From Pseudobutyrivibrio ruminis HUN009 (GTDB lineage Bacteria; Bacillota; Clostridia; Lachnospirales; Lachnospiraceae), in NCBI RefSeq assembly GCF_000703005.1, contig NZ_JNLH01000001.1, positions 895,501-959,500 on the forward strand: a DNA stretch of 64,000 bases, given 5' to 3'. Below, piece by piece: positions 40,845-48,575 of the stretch. The notes beneath the pieces were generated by a model that saw only the letters and a list, made by a program, of their open reading frames with translations, was not told the origin of the DNA and did no database searches. Both the position numbers and the translations under genes were made by a program. The number at the start of each line of letters is the position of its first letter. Positions within the stretch are counted from its first letter, which is position 1.

Positions 40845-42048
40845 TTTAGAAAAAGAGATACGTCAGGAGGTAATGAATGCACTTGATTTATCGATGGATG
40901 TGTCTGATGAAGAAATATTAACTTTAATAAAAAATATCATAATCGAAAAAGGAAAGAACAGGCCAATTTCGCTATCAGAAAGGAAAAAGATTGAAAATCA
41001 TGTCTTTAATTCTCTGCGTAAATTGGATGTTCTGGAGGACTTGTTAAACGACGAAGAGATAACGGAAATAATGATTAATGGCCCGGAGAATATCTTCATA
41101 GAAAAGAAGGGCCGAGTGGTTCATTGCAGTGAAAAATTCTCCTCGGAAGAGAAATTGAATGACATTATTCAAAATATCGTTGCTCAAAGTAACAAGATTG
41201 TTAATGAGTCAAACCCAATCGTAGACACCAGACTTTCTGATGGATCACGTGTGAATATTGTGTTGAAACCTGCGGCTGTAGACTACAGCATTCTTTCAAT
41301 TCGAAAGTTTCCAAAAGAGCAAATGAACATGGAAAGATTGAAATCTTTTGGTTCTATTTCGGAGGAGCAGGTAGAACTTTTACGAAAGCTGGTGGCAAGC
41401 GGATACAACATATTTGTGTCAGGTGGAACAGGCAGTGGTAAGACATCATTTTTGAATGCTCTAGGTGAATTTATACCTAGTGATGAAAGAGTAATCACTA
41501 TAGAAGATTCCGCAGAGCTTCAGCTGAAAAATGTAGACAACCTGGTTCGTCTGGAGGCGCGAAATGCAAACCTGGAAGGTAAGAATGAAATTACTATCAG
41601 GGATTTGCTCAAATCCTCTCTTAGAATGCGTCCGGACAGAATCATTGTTGGTGAGTGCAGAGGTGCAGAAGCTCTTGAAATGCTTCAAGCCTTCAACACC
41701 GGTCACGATGGAAGTTGTTCAACTGGTCATAGCAATTCATGTAAGGATATGTTGTCACGCTTGGAGACTATGGTGTTGATGGGAGCAGAGATTCCGTTGC
41801 CTGCTATTAGGCAGCAGATTGCATCGGGAATTGACATTATAGTTCAGCTTGGAAGACTACGAGATAAAAGTAGAAAACTGCTAGAAATTACAGAAGTGTT
41901 AGGGCTTGAGAATAATGAAATTCAATTGAATCCACTGTATAGATTCAAAGAGATAGAAGAAGTAAATGGAAGGATAGTGGGCCAATGGGAAAAGGTAGGA
42001 AGCCTAATAAACCAAGACAAGCTAGTGGCAAATGGAATGCAGATCTAA
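40822..42048 (+). CDS. tadA: Tad pilus assembly ATPase TadA/CpaF
   Basis: The hexameric secretion ATPase that drives pilus extension. The 408-residue protein has an N-terminal domain with EEITEIMINGPENIFIEKKG, Walker A SGGTGSGKTSFLNAL, an Asp box (ITIEDSAELQL), Walker B region RMRPDRIIVGECRG and the His box GHDGSCSTGHSNS. This is the CpaF subtype of type II/IV secretion ATPases. It overlaps tadZ by 23 bases. Confidence 0.94.
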   Translation: MQLSVTDDLEKEIRQEVMNALDLSMDVSDEEILTLIKNIIIEKGKNRPISLSERKKIENHVFNSLRKLDVLEDLLNDEEITEIMINGPENIFIEKKGRVVHCSEKFSSEEKLNDIIQNIVAQSNKIVNESNPIVDTRLSDGSRVNIVLKPAAVDYSILSIRKFPKEQMNMERLKSFGSISEEQVELLRKLVASGYNIFVSGGTGSGKTSFLNALGEFIPSDERVITIEDSAELQLKNVDNLVRLEARNANLEGKNEITIRDLLKSSLRMRPDRIIVGECRGAEALEMLQAFNTGHDGSCSTGHSNSCKDMLSRLETMVLMGAEIPLPAIRQQIASGIDIIVQLGRLRDKSRKLLEITEVLGLENNEIQLNPLYRFKEIEEVNGRIVGQWEKVGSLINQDKLVANGMQI

Positions 42049-42764
42049 AGCTAAAGAAGGATGATATCGTGCCCCTATTTCAAGGAATAGGGCTTACATG
42101 TGTAATAGCTTTTCTGTTTTATAAATCCCTTGTGGCGCTTTTGATTGGTGTAGGTGTAGTTCCGTTTTGGATTCACCTAAATCGAGTAGAGCGGAGGGAA
42201 AAAAGAAAAGCGAGAATGCTTGTAGAGTTTAAGGAATTCATGATTTTAATAGTGCAAGGACTTCAGACAGGATATTCCTTAGAACGAGGTATAAAGCAGG
42301 CAGAAAATGAGCTGAAAAGACTGTATCCCAATGATTCTGTTTTGCTGCCATATGCACACGTGATGAATCAAAAAATCTCTATGAATGTCCAGCTGGAAAA
42401 AGCATTTATGGAATTTGCTATGTCGGTAGGTTTGGAAGAGGCTATAAGCTTGGCTGAGATTATCGCATTTGCGAAGCGAAGTGGTGGTGACTATGGAAAG
42501 AATATCAGGGAAACAGCCATGAAGATAGAAGACAATTTGGCTGTTAAACAGGATATAGAAACAATCACAACAGAAAAGCGATTGGAACTAAAAGTAATGT
42601 GCGTTATGCCAATAGGAATTCTTGCCTACATAACACTTACTTCAAAGGGATTTGTTGCCCCATTGTATGGAAATTTGGCAGGCGTATTCATAATGACAGC
42701 GTGCCTGATTGCATACGGATTTTTGATTATGTTAGGAAAAAAGATAATTGATATTAAGGTCTAA
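41985..42764 (+). CDS. tadB: Tad pilus inner-membrane platform protein TadB
   Basis: A 259-residue membrane protein with helices at about residues 33-55 and in the last 60 residues around a cytoplasmic type II secretion F domain (ILIVQGLQTGYSLERGIKQA, SGGDYGKNIRETAMKIEDN). It forms the platform together with TadC. It starts 64 bases inside tadA, so it is translationally coupled. Confidence 0.85.
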   Translation: MGKGRKPNKPRQASGKWNADLKLKKDDIVPLFQGIGLTCVIAFLFYKSLVALLIGVGVVPFWIHLNRVERREKRKARMLVEFKEFMILIVQGLQTGYSLERGIKQAENELKRLYPNDSVLLPYAHVMNQKISMNVQLEKAFMEFAMSVGLEEAISLAEIIAFAKRSGGDYGKNIRETAMKIEDNLAVKQDIETITTEKRLELKVMCVMPIGILAYITLTSKGFVAPLYGNLAGVFIMTACLIAYGFLIMLGKKIIDIKV

Positions 42765-42783
42765 AAATAGGGAGGTGGGTGTC

Positions 42784-44010
42784 TTGCAAAAGAATCATGA
42801 TTTAACCTCAAAGCAATTGATAGAAATTATAGTTGTGTGTCTAGCTTTAGGGATAGGGCTGCTTGTACATGACTATTTGGAAACAAGAATAAACTTTGAT
42901 GGAACTATAAAAAGAAGTGCTGCAGGCACAGGGAATACAACAGAAGATTTAGAGCTAAATTTTTTAGATCAGAATAAAGAATTGTCGGTAGAGGTATCTG
43001 ATCAGAGCCTTTCAGATAAAGAGATATCTACAAAGATTAGCCAAGCTATAGAAGAAATAGAAGCTACTTATCTGGGAAAGAACAAATCTGCAAATGAGGT
43101 TTGCTATGACCTAAATCTGAAATCAAGCTATTGCGATGGGATGATAGATGCCTATTGGACTTTTGATAAGTACGGGTTGATATCAAACGATGGCAAGCTT
43201 AGAACCGCAGAAATTCCTGAAGAGGGTGAAGTTGTAAATCTTGTAGCTCAACTGAGTTACGAGGAGTGGACGGAGCTTTATAGCTTTTCGGTATTTGTAT
43301 GTCACAAAAGCACACAGACATTGGATGGTCAGTTGGAGGCAATCGAGAAAGCTGTAAAAAATGTAGATTCTACAACACGTGATAAAGATATTATGGTCCT
43401 TCCAACGGAAGTGGAAAATATAGAGCTATCTTGGAAAAGGAAGATGAATTACCGCGGATTGCAGGTCATAATCCTAGGGATTGTCACGGTAATTGGAATT
43501 CACCTTGGGAAAAAGAAGGATGAGAAAAAGGCTAAGCAATTAGAAATAGAAGAGAAAGAAAAAGATTATCCAATGATAGTCAGTGAGCTATCCATTTTGA
43601 TGGGAGCAGGTATGAGTCTTAGGAAGGCTTTGGAGAGAATAATCGCAAGATATAACCTGAAAAAGAAATCGGGATTATTCCGCCCAGGGTATGAAGATAT
43701 ATCCGTGACCTACCGCAAAATGTGTGACGGCTTAGGAGAGGTGGCAGCCCTTGAGGACCTGGGAATGAATAGTGAAAGCAAGGAGTATAGAAAACTTGCT
43801 ATGCTACTTGCGCAGAACTTGAGGAAGGGCTCAGCAGACCTAATAAGCTGCTTAGAAAAAGAAGAAAAATATGCTTTTGAAATGCGAAAGCAAAGAGCTA
43901 TAAAAGCTGGAGAGGAAGCTTCAACGAAGCTTTTGATTCCAATGGCAGGCATGCTTTTTATTGTAATTGTAATTTTGGTTGTGCCTGCGATTATGCAAAT
44001 GAATATATAG
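42784..44010 (+). CDS. tadC: Tad pilus inner-membrane platform protein TadC-like
   Basis: A 408-residue protein with an N-terminal helix (about residues 10-27), a long outer or linker region (30-220), a second helix near 235-250, and a C-terminal T2SSF-type domain (SELSILMGAGMSLRKALERI, then a final helix). The long N-terminal insertion is unusual for TadC and contains two Cys. TTG 42784 is chosen because GGGAGG stands 7 bases upstream. Confidence 0.78.
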   Translation: MQKNHDLTSKQLIEIIVVCLALGIGLLVHDYLETRINFDGTIKRSAAGTGNTTEDLELNFLDQNKELSVEVSDQSLSDKEISTKISQAIEEIEATYLGKNKSANEVCYDLNLKSSYCDGMIDAYWTFDKYGLISNDGKLRTAEIPEEGEVVNLVAQLSYEEWTELYSFSVFVCHKSTQTLDGQLEAIEKAVKNVDSTTRDKDIMVLPTEVENIELSWKRKMNYRGLQVIILGIVTVIGIHLGKKKDEKKAKQLEIEEKEKDYPMIVSELSILMGAGMSLRKALERIIARYNLKKKSGLFRPGYEDISVTYRKMCDGLGEVAALEDLGMNSESKEYRKLAMLLAQNLRKGSADLISCLEKEEKYAFEMRKQRAIKAGEEASTKLLIPMAGMLFIVIVILVVPAIMQMNI

Positions 44011-44023
44011 AAAGAGGTAAAGA

Positions 44024-44209
44024 ATGTATTATTTAATGCTTAAACAAAAGATTAAAGATTTCCTTACAGAAGAAGATGGAATTGGAACAGTAGAGATGAT
44101 ATTGATTTTGGTCGTTTTAATCGGAATCGTGCTTATTTTCAAAGAACAGCTCAACTCGTTGGTTGAGAGCATTTTCAAAACAATCAATGAGCAGGCTAAG
44201 AAGGTATAG
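44024..44209 (+). CDS. Flp1-like pilin
   Basis: A 61-residue prepilin. After a charged leader ending in EEDG comes IGTVEMILILVVLIGIVLIF, with cleavage predicted after Gly and Glu at position +5, as in type IVb pilins; the mature protein would be about 42 residues. It is probably the main pilus subunit, cut by one of the two A24 peptidases in this operon. It has an AAAGAGG site and ends on the start of the next gene. Confidence 0.85.
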   Translation: MYYLMLKQKIKDFLTEEDGIGTVEMILILVVLIGIVLIFKEQLNSLVESIFKTINEQAKKV

Positions 44210-45696
44210 TGGCTAAGGGTTCTTTAACAGTATTTGTTGCTCTGGTAATGGTTTCGGTTATGACTCTAATTTTTACCATGGGCGAGTGTATTCGTATATA
44301 CGAATTACAGGATTTTAGCCAGGAATACACTGACATGGCGGTGGAGAGTGGTTTCTCAGAATATAATCCGTATCTTTGGACGAATTATAGAATTCTTGCG
44401 GTGGACTTGGGATATGGAAGTGGAAATGTTGGACCGGCCACATTGGAGCAAAAAATACTGGAATATTGTACATACAATGCAAACATGGAATATGGCAGTA
44501 ATTATGCAAGACTCATACCGGAATCGTGTAGTGCTGCCAATTATTCGTTGCTTACAGATAGCAATGGGGCTGGCGTGGTAATGCTGGGAGTGAAGGCTGC
44601 AAAGGACGGTCTGGCTGAGCAGATAATTACTGGCGTACAGCAGAAAGCAGAGAGTATAAACGGTGTAGAAAAGGTTTCTGTAGAACAGCAAGCATCAGAT
44701 GGAAAATCAACATTGGATAATGAGAAGGCTGCGTTACAAGCAAAAAAACAAGCTGCGGCAGCGGATGATAATCCAGATACAAATCCATCAGATTATCCGG
44801 AACCACAAGAGGTGGATGACAATCCACTGGATGCATTTACCGCGATGAAAGAATCTATTCAAAAAGGATTTTTGTCTACAGTAGCAGATTCCGAAAAATT
44901 ATCAGATGTACAAATCGACTTAAGTACTATGCCATCACACAGAACGTTAAACACAGGAAACATGGAAATTACTAATGGCAATATGTTGGTTGATAAAGCA
45001 TTGTTTATAGATTATTTGCTTACAAGCTATAGCTATTATGGCGTGGATTTAAAACATGATGGAATGAAATATGAGGTTGAGTATTTGATAGCAGGAAAAG
45101 AGTCAGATGTACAGTCGCTGGCTACAGTGCTAGAAGAAATCTTGCTCATTAGAGAAGCGGCCAACTTTTCGACCATCATGAGTAATGCATCCATGGTTGC
45201 TCAAGCTCAGGCCATAGCAGACATCATAGCAGGATTCACTATGAATCCAGCAATAATTGAAGCTGTAAAGTATGCAGTCATAGCAGCTTGGGCATATATA
45301 GAAAGCACTCTTGATGTACGTCTTTTAATTTCAGGCGGCAAGGTGCCTTTGATTAAAAATCTAGACCAGTGGACATCAGATGTGTGGCACCTATCAAATT
45401 TCCTGGATGTAAATTGCAAAGCGAAACCCAGTGAGACAGGAATTAGTTATAAAGACTATCTCATAGGATTTCTTAGTTTGAATAGCAATAATACTCTTGC
45501 TATGCGAGCTTGCGATGTAATGGAAAATGCATTGAATGCCACTGAGGATTATAAAAATGTAAAGGTGGATAACATGGCTTTTGCAGCAGATGTAACTATC
45601 ACATATGCTGCGGATGAGATGTTCATGTCACTACTGGATAGCAGTAATACTGTAGGTGAATACAGCCTGAGTAAACATAAATATATATCTTATTAA
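44209..45696 (+). CDS. Tad-associated pseudopilin-like surface protein
   Basis: A 495-residue protein with one N-terminal hydrophobic segment (GSLTVFVALVMVSVMTLIF), led by KGSLT as in TadE/TadG proteins, and a large outer part with a Pro/Asp linker near residues 185-210 (DDNPDTNPSDYPEPQEVDDN). It matches the DUF5702-type proteins found in clostridial Tad clusters as far as I can judge. The start is GTG 44209, overlapping the pilin stop by one base (TAGTG). Confidence 0.68.
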   Translation: MAKGSLTVFVALVMVSVMTLIFTMGECIRIYELQDFSQEYTDMAVESGFSEYNPYLWTNYRILAVDLGYGSGNVGPATLEQKILEYCTYNANMEYGSNYARLIPESCSAANYSLLTDSNGAGVVMLGVKAAKDGLAEQIITGVQQKAESINGVEKVSVEQQASDGKSTLDNEKAALQAKKQAAAADDNPDTNPSDYPEPQEVDDNPLDAFTAMKESIQKGFLSTVADSEKLSDVQIDLSTMPSHRTLNTGNMEITNGNMLVDKALFIDYLLTSYSYYGVDLKHDGMKYEVEYLIAGKESDVQSLATVLEEILLIREAANFSTIMSNASMVAQAQAIADIIAGFTMNPAIIEAVKYAVIAAWAYIESTLDVRLLISGGKVPLIKNLDQWTSDVWHLSNFLDVNCKAKPSETGISYKDYLIGFLSLNSNNTLAMRACDVMENALNATEDYKNVKVDNMAFAADVTITYAADEMFMSLLDSSNTVGEYSLSKHKYISY

Positions 45697-45720
45697 TCTA
45701 GCGAAAGGAGGTGTAAAAAG

Positions 45721-46701
45721 GTGTCTCAGTTTCACTTCAAATTTGTTTCCCAAATAAAACCATTTGCACCGGTTTTAAAAATGATTGTTTATATAAATAG
45801 TTTAAAGAAAGGTAATATGCCTGCGTTTCTTAACTGCAAAAGAGAAGATATGGAGATACCTTTTTATGCCTCCTTTAAGAAAGCTAGTTACACTATTGAA
45901 GCGGCCATAATAATGCCATTATTTATTTCATTGATGGTATTTGGAATGTTTATTTTTAGGGTGTTGCAGGTTCAGTCTGGTATCCAACAATCAATAGATT
46001 TTGCCAGTAGAACTATGGCAGTAACTCTTGGAAATGTAGCTAATACAGGCGAATCTAATCAGGATGTAAATCCAAATGAACAAGATCCATCTGTGCATGG
46101 AGAATTGTCCGAGGCAGGGCTTTTAGCGGGAACCATATCACTTGCAGCCATAGAAGTGGCAAAAAATAATGTACCACTAGAGTTTATAGATGGTGGTGCT
46201 ATAGGTCTAAATTTTCTAGGAAGCGAAGCGGAAGGCAACTATATAGATTTAAAAGTCAGTTATACCATGACCTTTCCTGTTGGCTTGCTAGGAAATTTAT
46301 CATTCGATGTAAATCAGCGTGCCAGAACAAGAAAATGGGTAGGGTATGATAAGGCAGAATATGAGTCCGATGGTCGTTATGTGTATATAACAGAACATGG
46401 GTCTGTTTATCATGTGAATTATTTTTGCACCTACCTTAATCCATCGGTGCACAGAGTGCCGAAGGGAGAGGTTAAGGACAAAAGAAATAAAAGCGGAGCA
46501 ATTTATTATGAATGTCATAGATGCAAAAACAAGGATGAAAATGGCTTTTTGTACATTACAGATTACGGTACATCCTACCACAATGATGTGAATTGCACCG
46601 AGATTAAACACAACATAAAGAAGGTCCTTTATGAGGAAGTGAAGGATAGTATGGCACCTTGCAGTAAATGTTCTGCAGGGGAAGCTCATGATGAGGAGTA
46701 A
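45721..46701 (+). CDS. TadE-like pseudopilin with two C-terminal Cys motifs
   Basis: A 326-residue protein. A TadE segment KKASYTIEAAIIMPLFISLM (about residues 58-77) provides the membrane helix, preceded by about 55 unusual N-terminal residues. The outer part ends in two related motifs: YVYITEHGSVYHVNYFCTYL with YYECHRCK, and FLYITDYGTSYHNDVNC with PCSKC. The pattern YH...C...CxxC is that of small metal- or disulfide-binding modules. Start GTG 45721 behind AAAGGAGG; a start nearer to the TadE segment (for example ATG 45850) cannot be excluded. Confidence 0.78.
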   Translation: MSQFHFKFVSQIKPFAPVLKMIVYINSLKKGNMPAFLNCKREDMEIPFYASFKKASYTIEAAIIMPLFISLMVFGMFIFRVLQVQSGIQQSIDFASRTMAVTLGNVANTGESNQDVNPNEQDPSVHGELSEAGLLAGTISLAAIEVAKNNVPLEFIDGGAIGLNFLGSEAEGNYIDLKVSYTMTFPVGLLGNLSFDVNQRARTRKWVGYDKAEYESDGRYVYITEHGSVYHVNYFCTYLNPSVHRVPKGEVKDKRNKSGAIYYECHRCKNKDENGFLYITDYGTSYHNDVNCTEIKHNIKKVLYEEVKDSMAPCSKCSAGEAHDEE

Positions 46702-46705
46702 GAGA

Positions 46706-47140
46706 ATGGAAACAATTGGATTGGCTTTTCTATACGGATTGACAGCTATGGATGATTTGAAAACAAAACAGGTACGGGTAATAGAAATAATAGTATTTGG
46801 GATTCTTGGAATACTAACAAATATAATCTACAGACACCATACATTACTTAGCGTATTAGGTGGAGTGGGAATAGGCCTTTTGACAATTGTATTTAGCTAC
46901 ATTTCAAAAGAAAAAATTGGAATGGGTGATGCTTATATCATAACAGTGACAGGTTTGTATTTAGGATTTATAGATACAGCAGTTTTGTTATGGCTCAGTT
47001 CTTTGCTGGCAGCAATTACAGGGCTAGTTTTAATACGTAAATACGATAATCCTAAAATAGAAATACCATTTGTCCCATTCCTTCTAATAGCCTATATAAT
47101 CATGTATTTAATTCATACTGTAGGAGGAATTGTTTTATGA
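46706..47140 (+). CDS. Prepilin peptidase (A24 family), second copy
   Basis: A 144-residue membrane aspartic peptidase with MDDLKTKQV and GMGDAYII holding the two catalytic Asp, and five or six helices. It is only distantly like the copy at 39379. ATG 46706 is preferred because GAGGAG lies 7 bases upstream; the longer frame starts inside the preceding gene. The stop overlaps the next start. Confidence 0.82.
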   Translation: METIGLAFLYGLTAMDDLKTKQVRVIEIIVFGILGILTNIIYRHHTLLSVLGGVGIGLLTIVFSYISKEKIGMGDAYIITVTGLYLGFIDTAVLLWLSSLLAAITGLVLIRKYDNPKIEIPFVPFLLIAYIIMYLIHTVGGIVL

Positions 47141-47343
47141 AGCTGAAGGGAAGCTACACTGTAGAGGCCGCATTCATAATAAGCTTTTGCTTTATCTTAT
47201 TCGGCATGGCTATCGGTGTTGCCTACGAATTATTTCAAATTACTCTGGAATATGTGAAGTATAAAGAGGGGAGTTTTGACGCTGTAAATCTATTCAGATT
47301 AAAGGAAGGGCTTGTAGGAATATATCATGCTATAAAGGAGTAG
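47137..47343 (+). CDS. Short TadE-like pseudopilin
   Basis: A 68-residue protein beginning MKLKGSYTVEAAFIISFCFI, the TadE-type start with Glu in the hydrophobic segment, and a short charged tail. Probably a minor pilin processed with the others. Overlaps the peptidase gene by four bases (ATGA). Confidence 0.75.
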   Translation: MKLKGSYTVEAAFIISFCFILFGMAIGVAYELFQITLEYVKYKEGSFDAVNLFRLKEGLVGIYHAIKE

Positions 47344-47348
47344 AGTAT

Positions 47349-48479
47349 ATGGAAATAAGTTATGAACGAAAGCACAATGAAAGCTTTATGGTGATAGATG
47401 GTAATGGGAAAAGCATCGATTATGAGAACAAAATGATTAACGCCAACCGTATATCTTCTTTGTTAACCATGAGTAGCTTTGCATTGGATGGTAAGGAAAA
47501 GCGCAGTTATACAATAAGTCGAAAAGAGAATCTGGAGGACTTTATTGATGCCCATGATTTAAATATAGAAATGCTGGAGCGAATTATCATAAATTTGCAG
47601 CTGGCACTTGATGAAGTAGGAAAGTATCTTATCGATGAGCAGCATATTTGGATAAGTAAAGAATCTGTCTTCTTGGAGAAATCTAACGAGAATTACAAGC
47701 TTAGCCTTTGCTATTATCCTGGAGAGTTTGGCTCAGTTCAGGAACAGTTTAGGCAACTGATGGAATTTTTCCTTTCAAAGGCATCCCAGGCTGATAGGGA
47801 ATCTGCAAAGCAATTGTATATGGCATACGATTTATGTCTGAAGGATGATTACACATTAGAAGAAATAATTGATTGCCTTCAAGATAGAGAATACAAAGAA
47901 CCATTTCAGGATAATGCTGAATATGTGCAGGAGCCCGAAACAGAACGACCTGAGATTTACGTAGAGAAGGTCACTTTGGAAGAGGACCCTGATATGGATT
48001 ACCTGGCAAATTATTATGAAGATGATGAGCCAAAGCAGTCTTTTGTAGAAAAGCTGTTATCAGCAACAAAAGATATTATTTCAAAAAGAAAATCGGTAAA
48101 AGATGAAGAGGACTCATACACTGAGGATTTCCTTGTTGAGCCAGATTACGAGCTAGAAGAAAAAACAGTTCTTTTAACTGAAGCCAAGGCTGTTGGAAAG
48201 CTCGTATACGATGGAAATAATAACGAGGATGACTTTATCATAAACAAGGAAATTTTTAGGATTGGTTCATCAAGGAACAACGATGCTATTTTAAAGGCTC
48301 GTACAGTCAGCGGAAACCATGGGAAAATCACAAAGGAAGGTGATGATTTCTTTCTTGTGGACAACAACAGTTTAAATGGAACATTGTTAAACGGAAACAT
48401 ACTGTCTTATCGTATTCCGTATAAATTAAAACCTATGGATATAATCCAATTTGCATCGGAATCCTATGTGTTTATGTAA
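47349..48479 (+). CDS. FHA domain protein of the Tad operon
   Basis: A 376-residue cytoplasmic protein. The first 170 residues form an alpha/beta domain (probably the DUF6382 type seen with FHA proteins in clostridia), a variable acidic linker follows (170-275), and the last 95 residues are an FHA domain with FRIGSSRNNDA, SGNHGKI and NSLNGTLLNG, which bind phosphothreonine. It suggests Ser/Thr kinase control of the pilus. The operon ends here; secA has its own promoter. Confidence 0.85.
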   Translation: MEISYERKHNESFMVIDGNGKSIDYENKMINANRISSLLTMSSFALDGKEKRSYTISRKENLEDFIDAHDLNIEMLERIIINLQLALDEVGKYLIDEQHIWISKESVFLEKSNENYKLSLCYYPGEFGSVQEQFRQLMEFFLSKASQADRESAKQLYMAYDLCLKDDYTLEEIIDCLQDREYKEPFQDNAEYVQEPETERPEIYVEKVTLEEDPDMDYLANYYEDDEPKQSFVEKLLSATKDIISKRKSVKDEEDSYTEDFLVEPDYELEEKTVLLTEAKAVGKLVYDGNNNEDDFIINKEIFRIGSSRNNDAILKARTVSGNHGKITKEGDDFFLVDNNSLNGTLLNGNILSYRIPYKLKPMDIIQFASESYVFM

Positions 48480-48502
48480 TTGGTGTAAAGTGCCAACTTT
48501 TG

Positions 48503-48531
48503 TTGTTAACTCCCTTTATTTTTGGTAAAAT
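48503..48531 (+). promoter_or_regulatory. Sigma-A promoter of secA
   Basis: TTGTTA (48503-48508) and TAAAAT (48526-48531) are 17 bp apart. Confidence 0.65.
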
Positions 48532-48575
48532 AATAAAAGTTTGTGGGATTTTCCCTAGTTAGGAGAGTTAACGAA

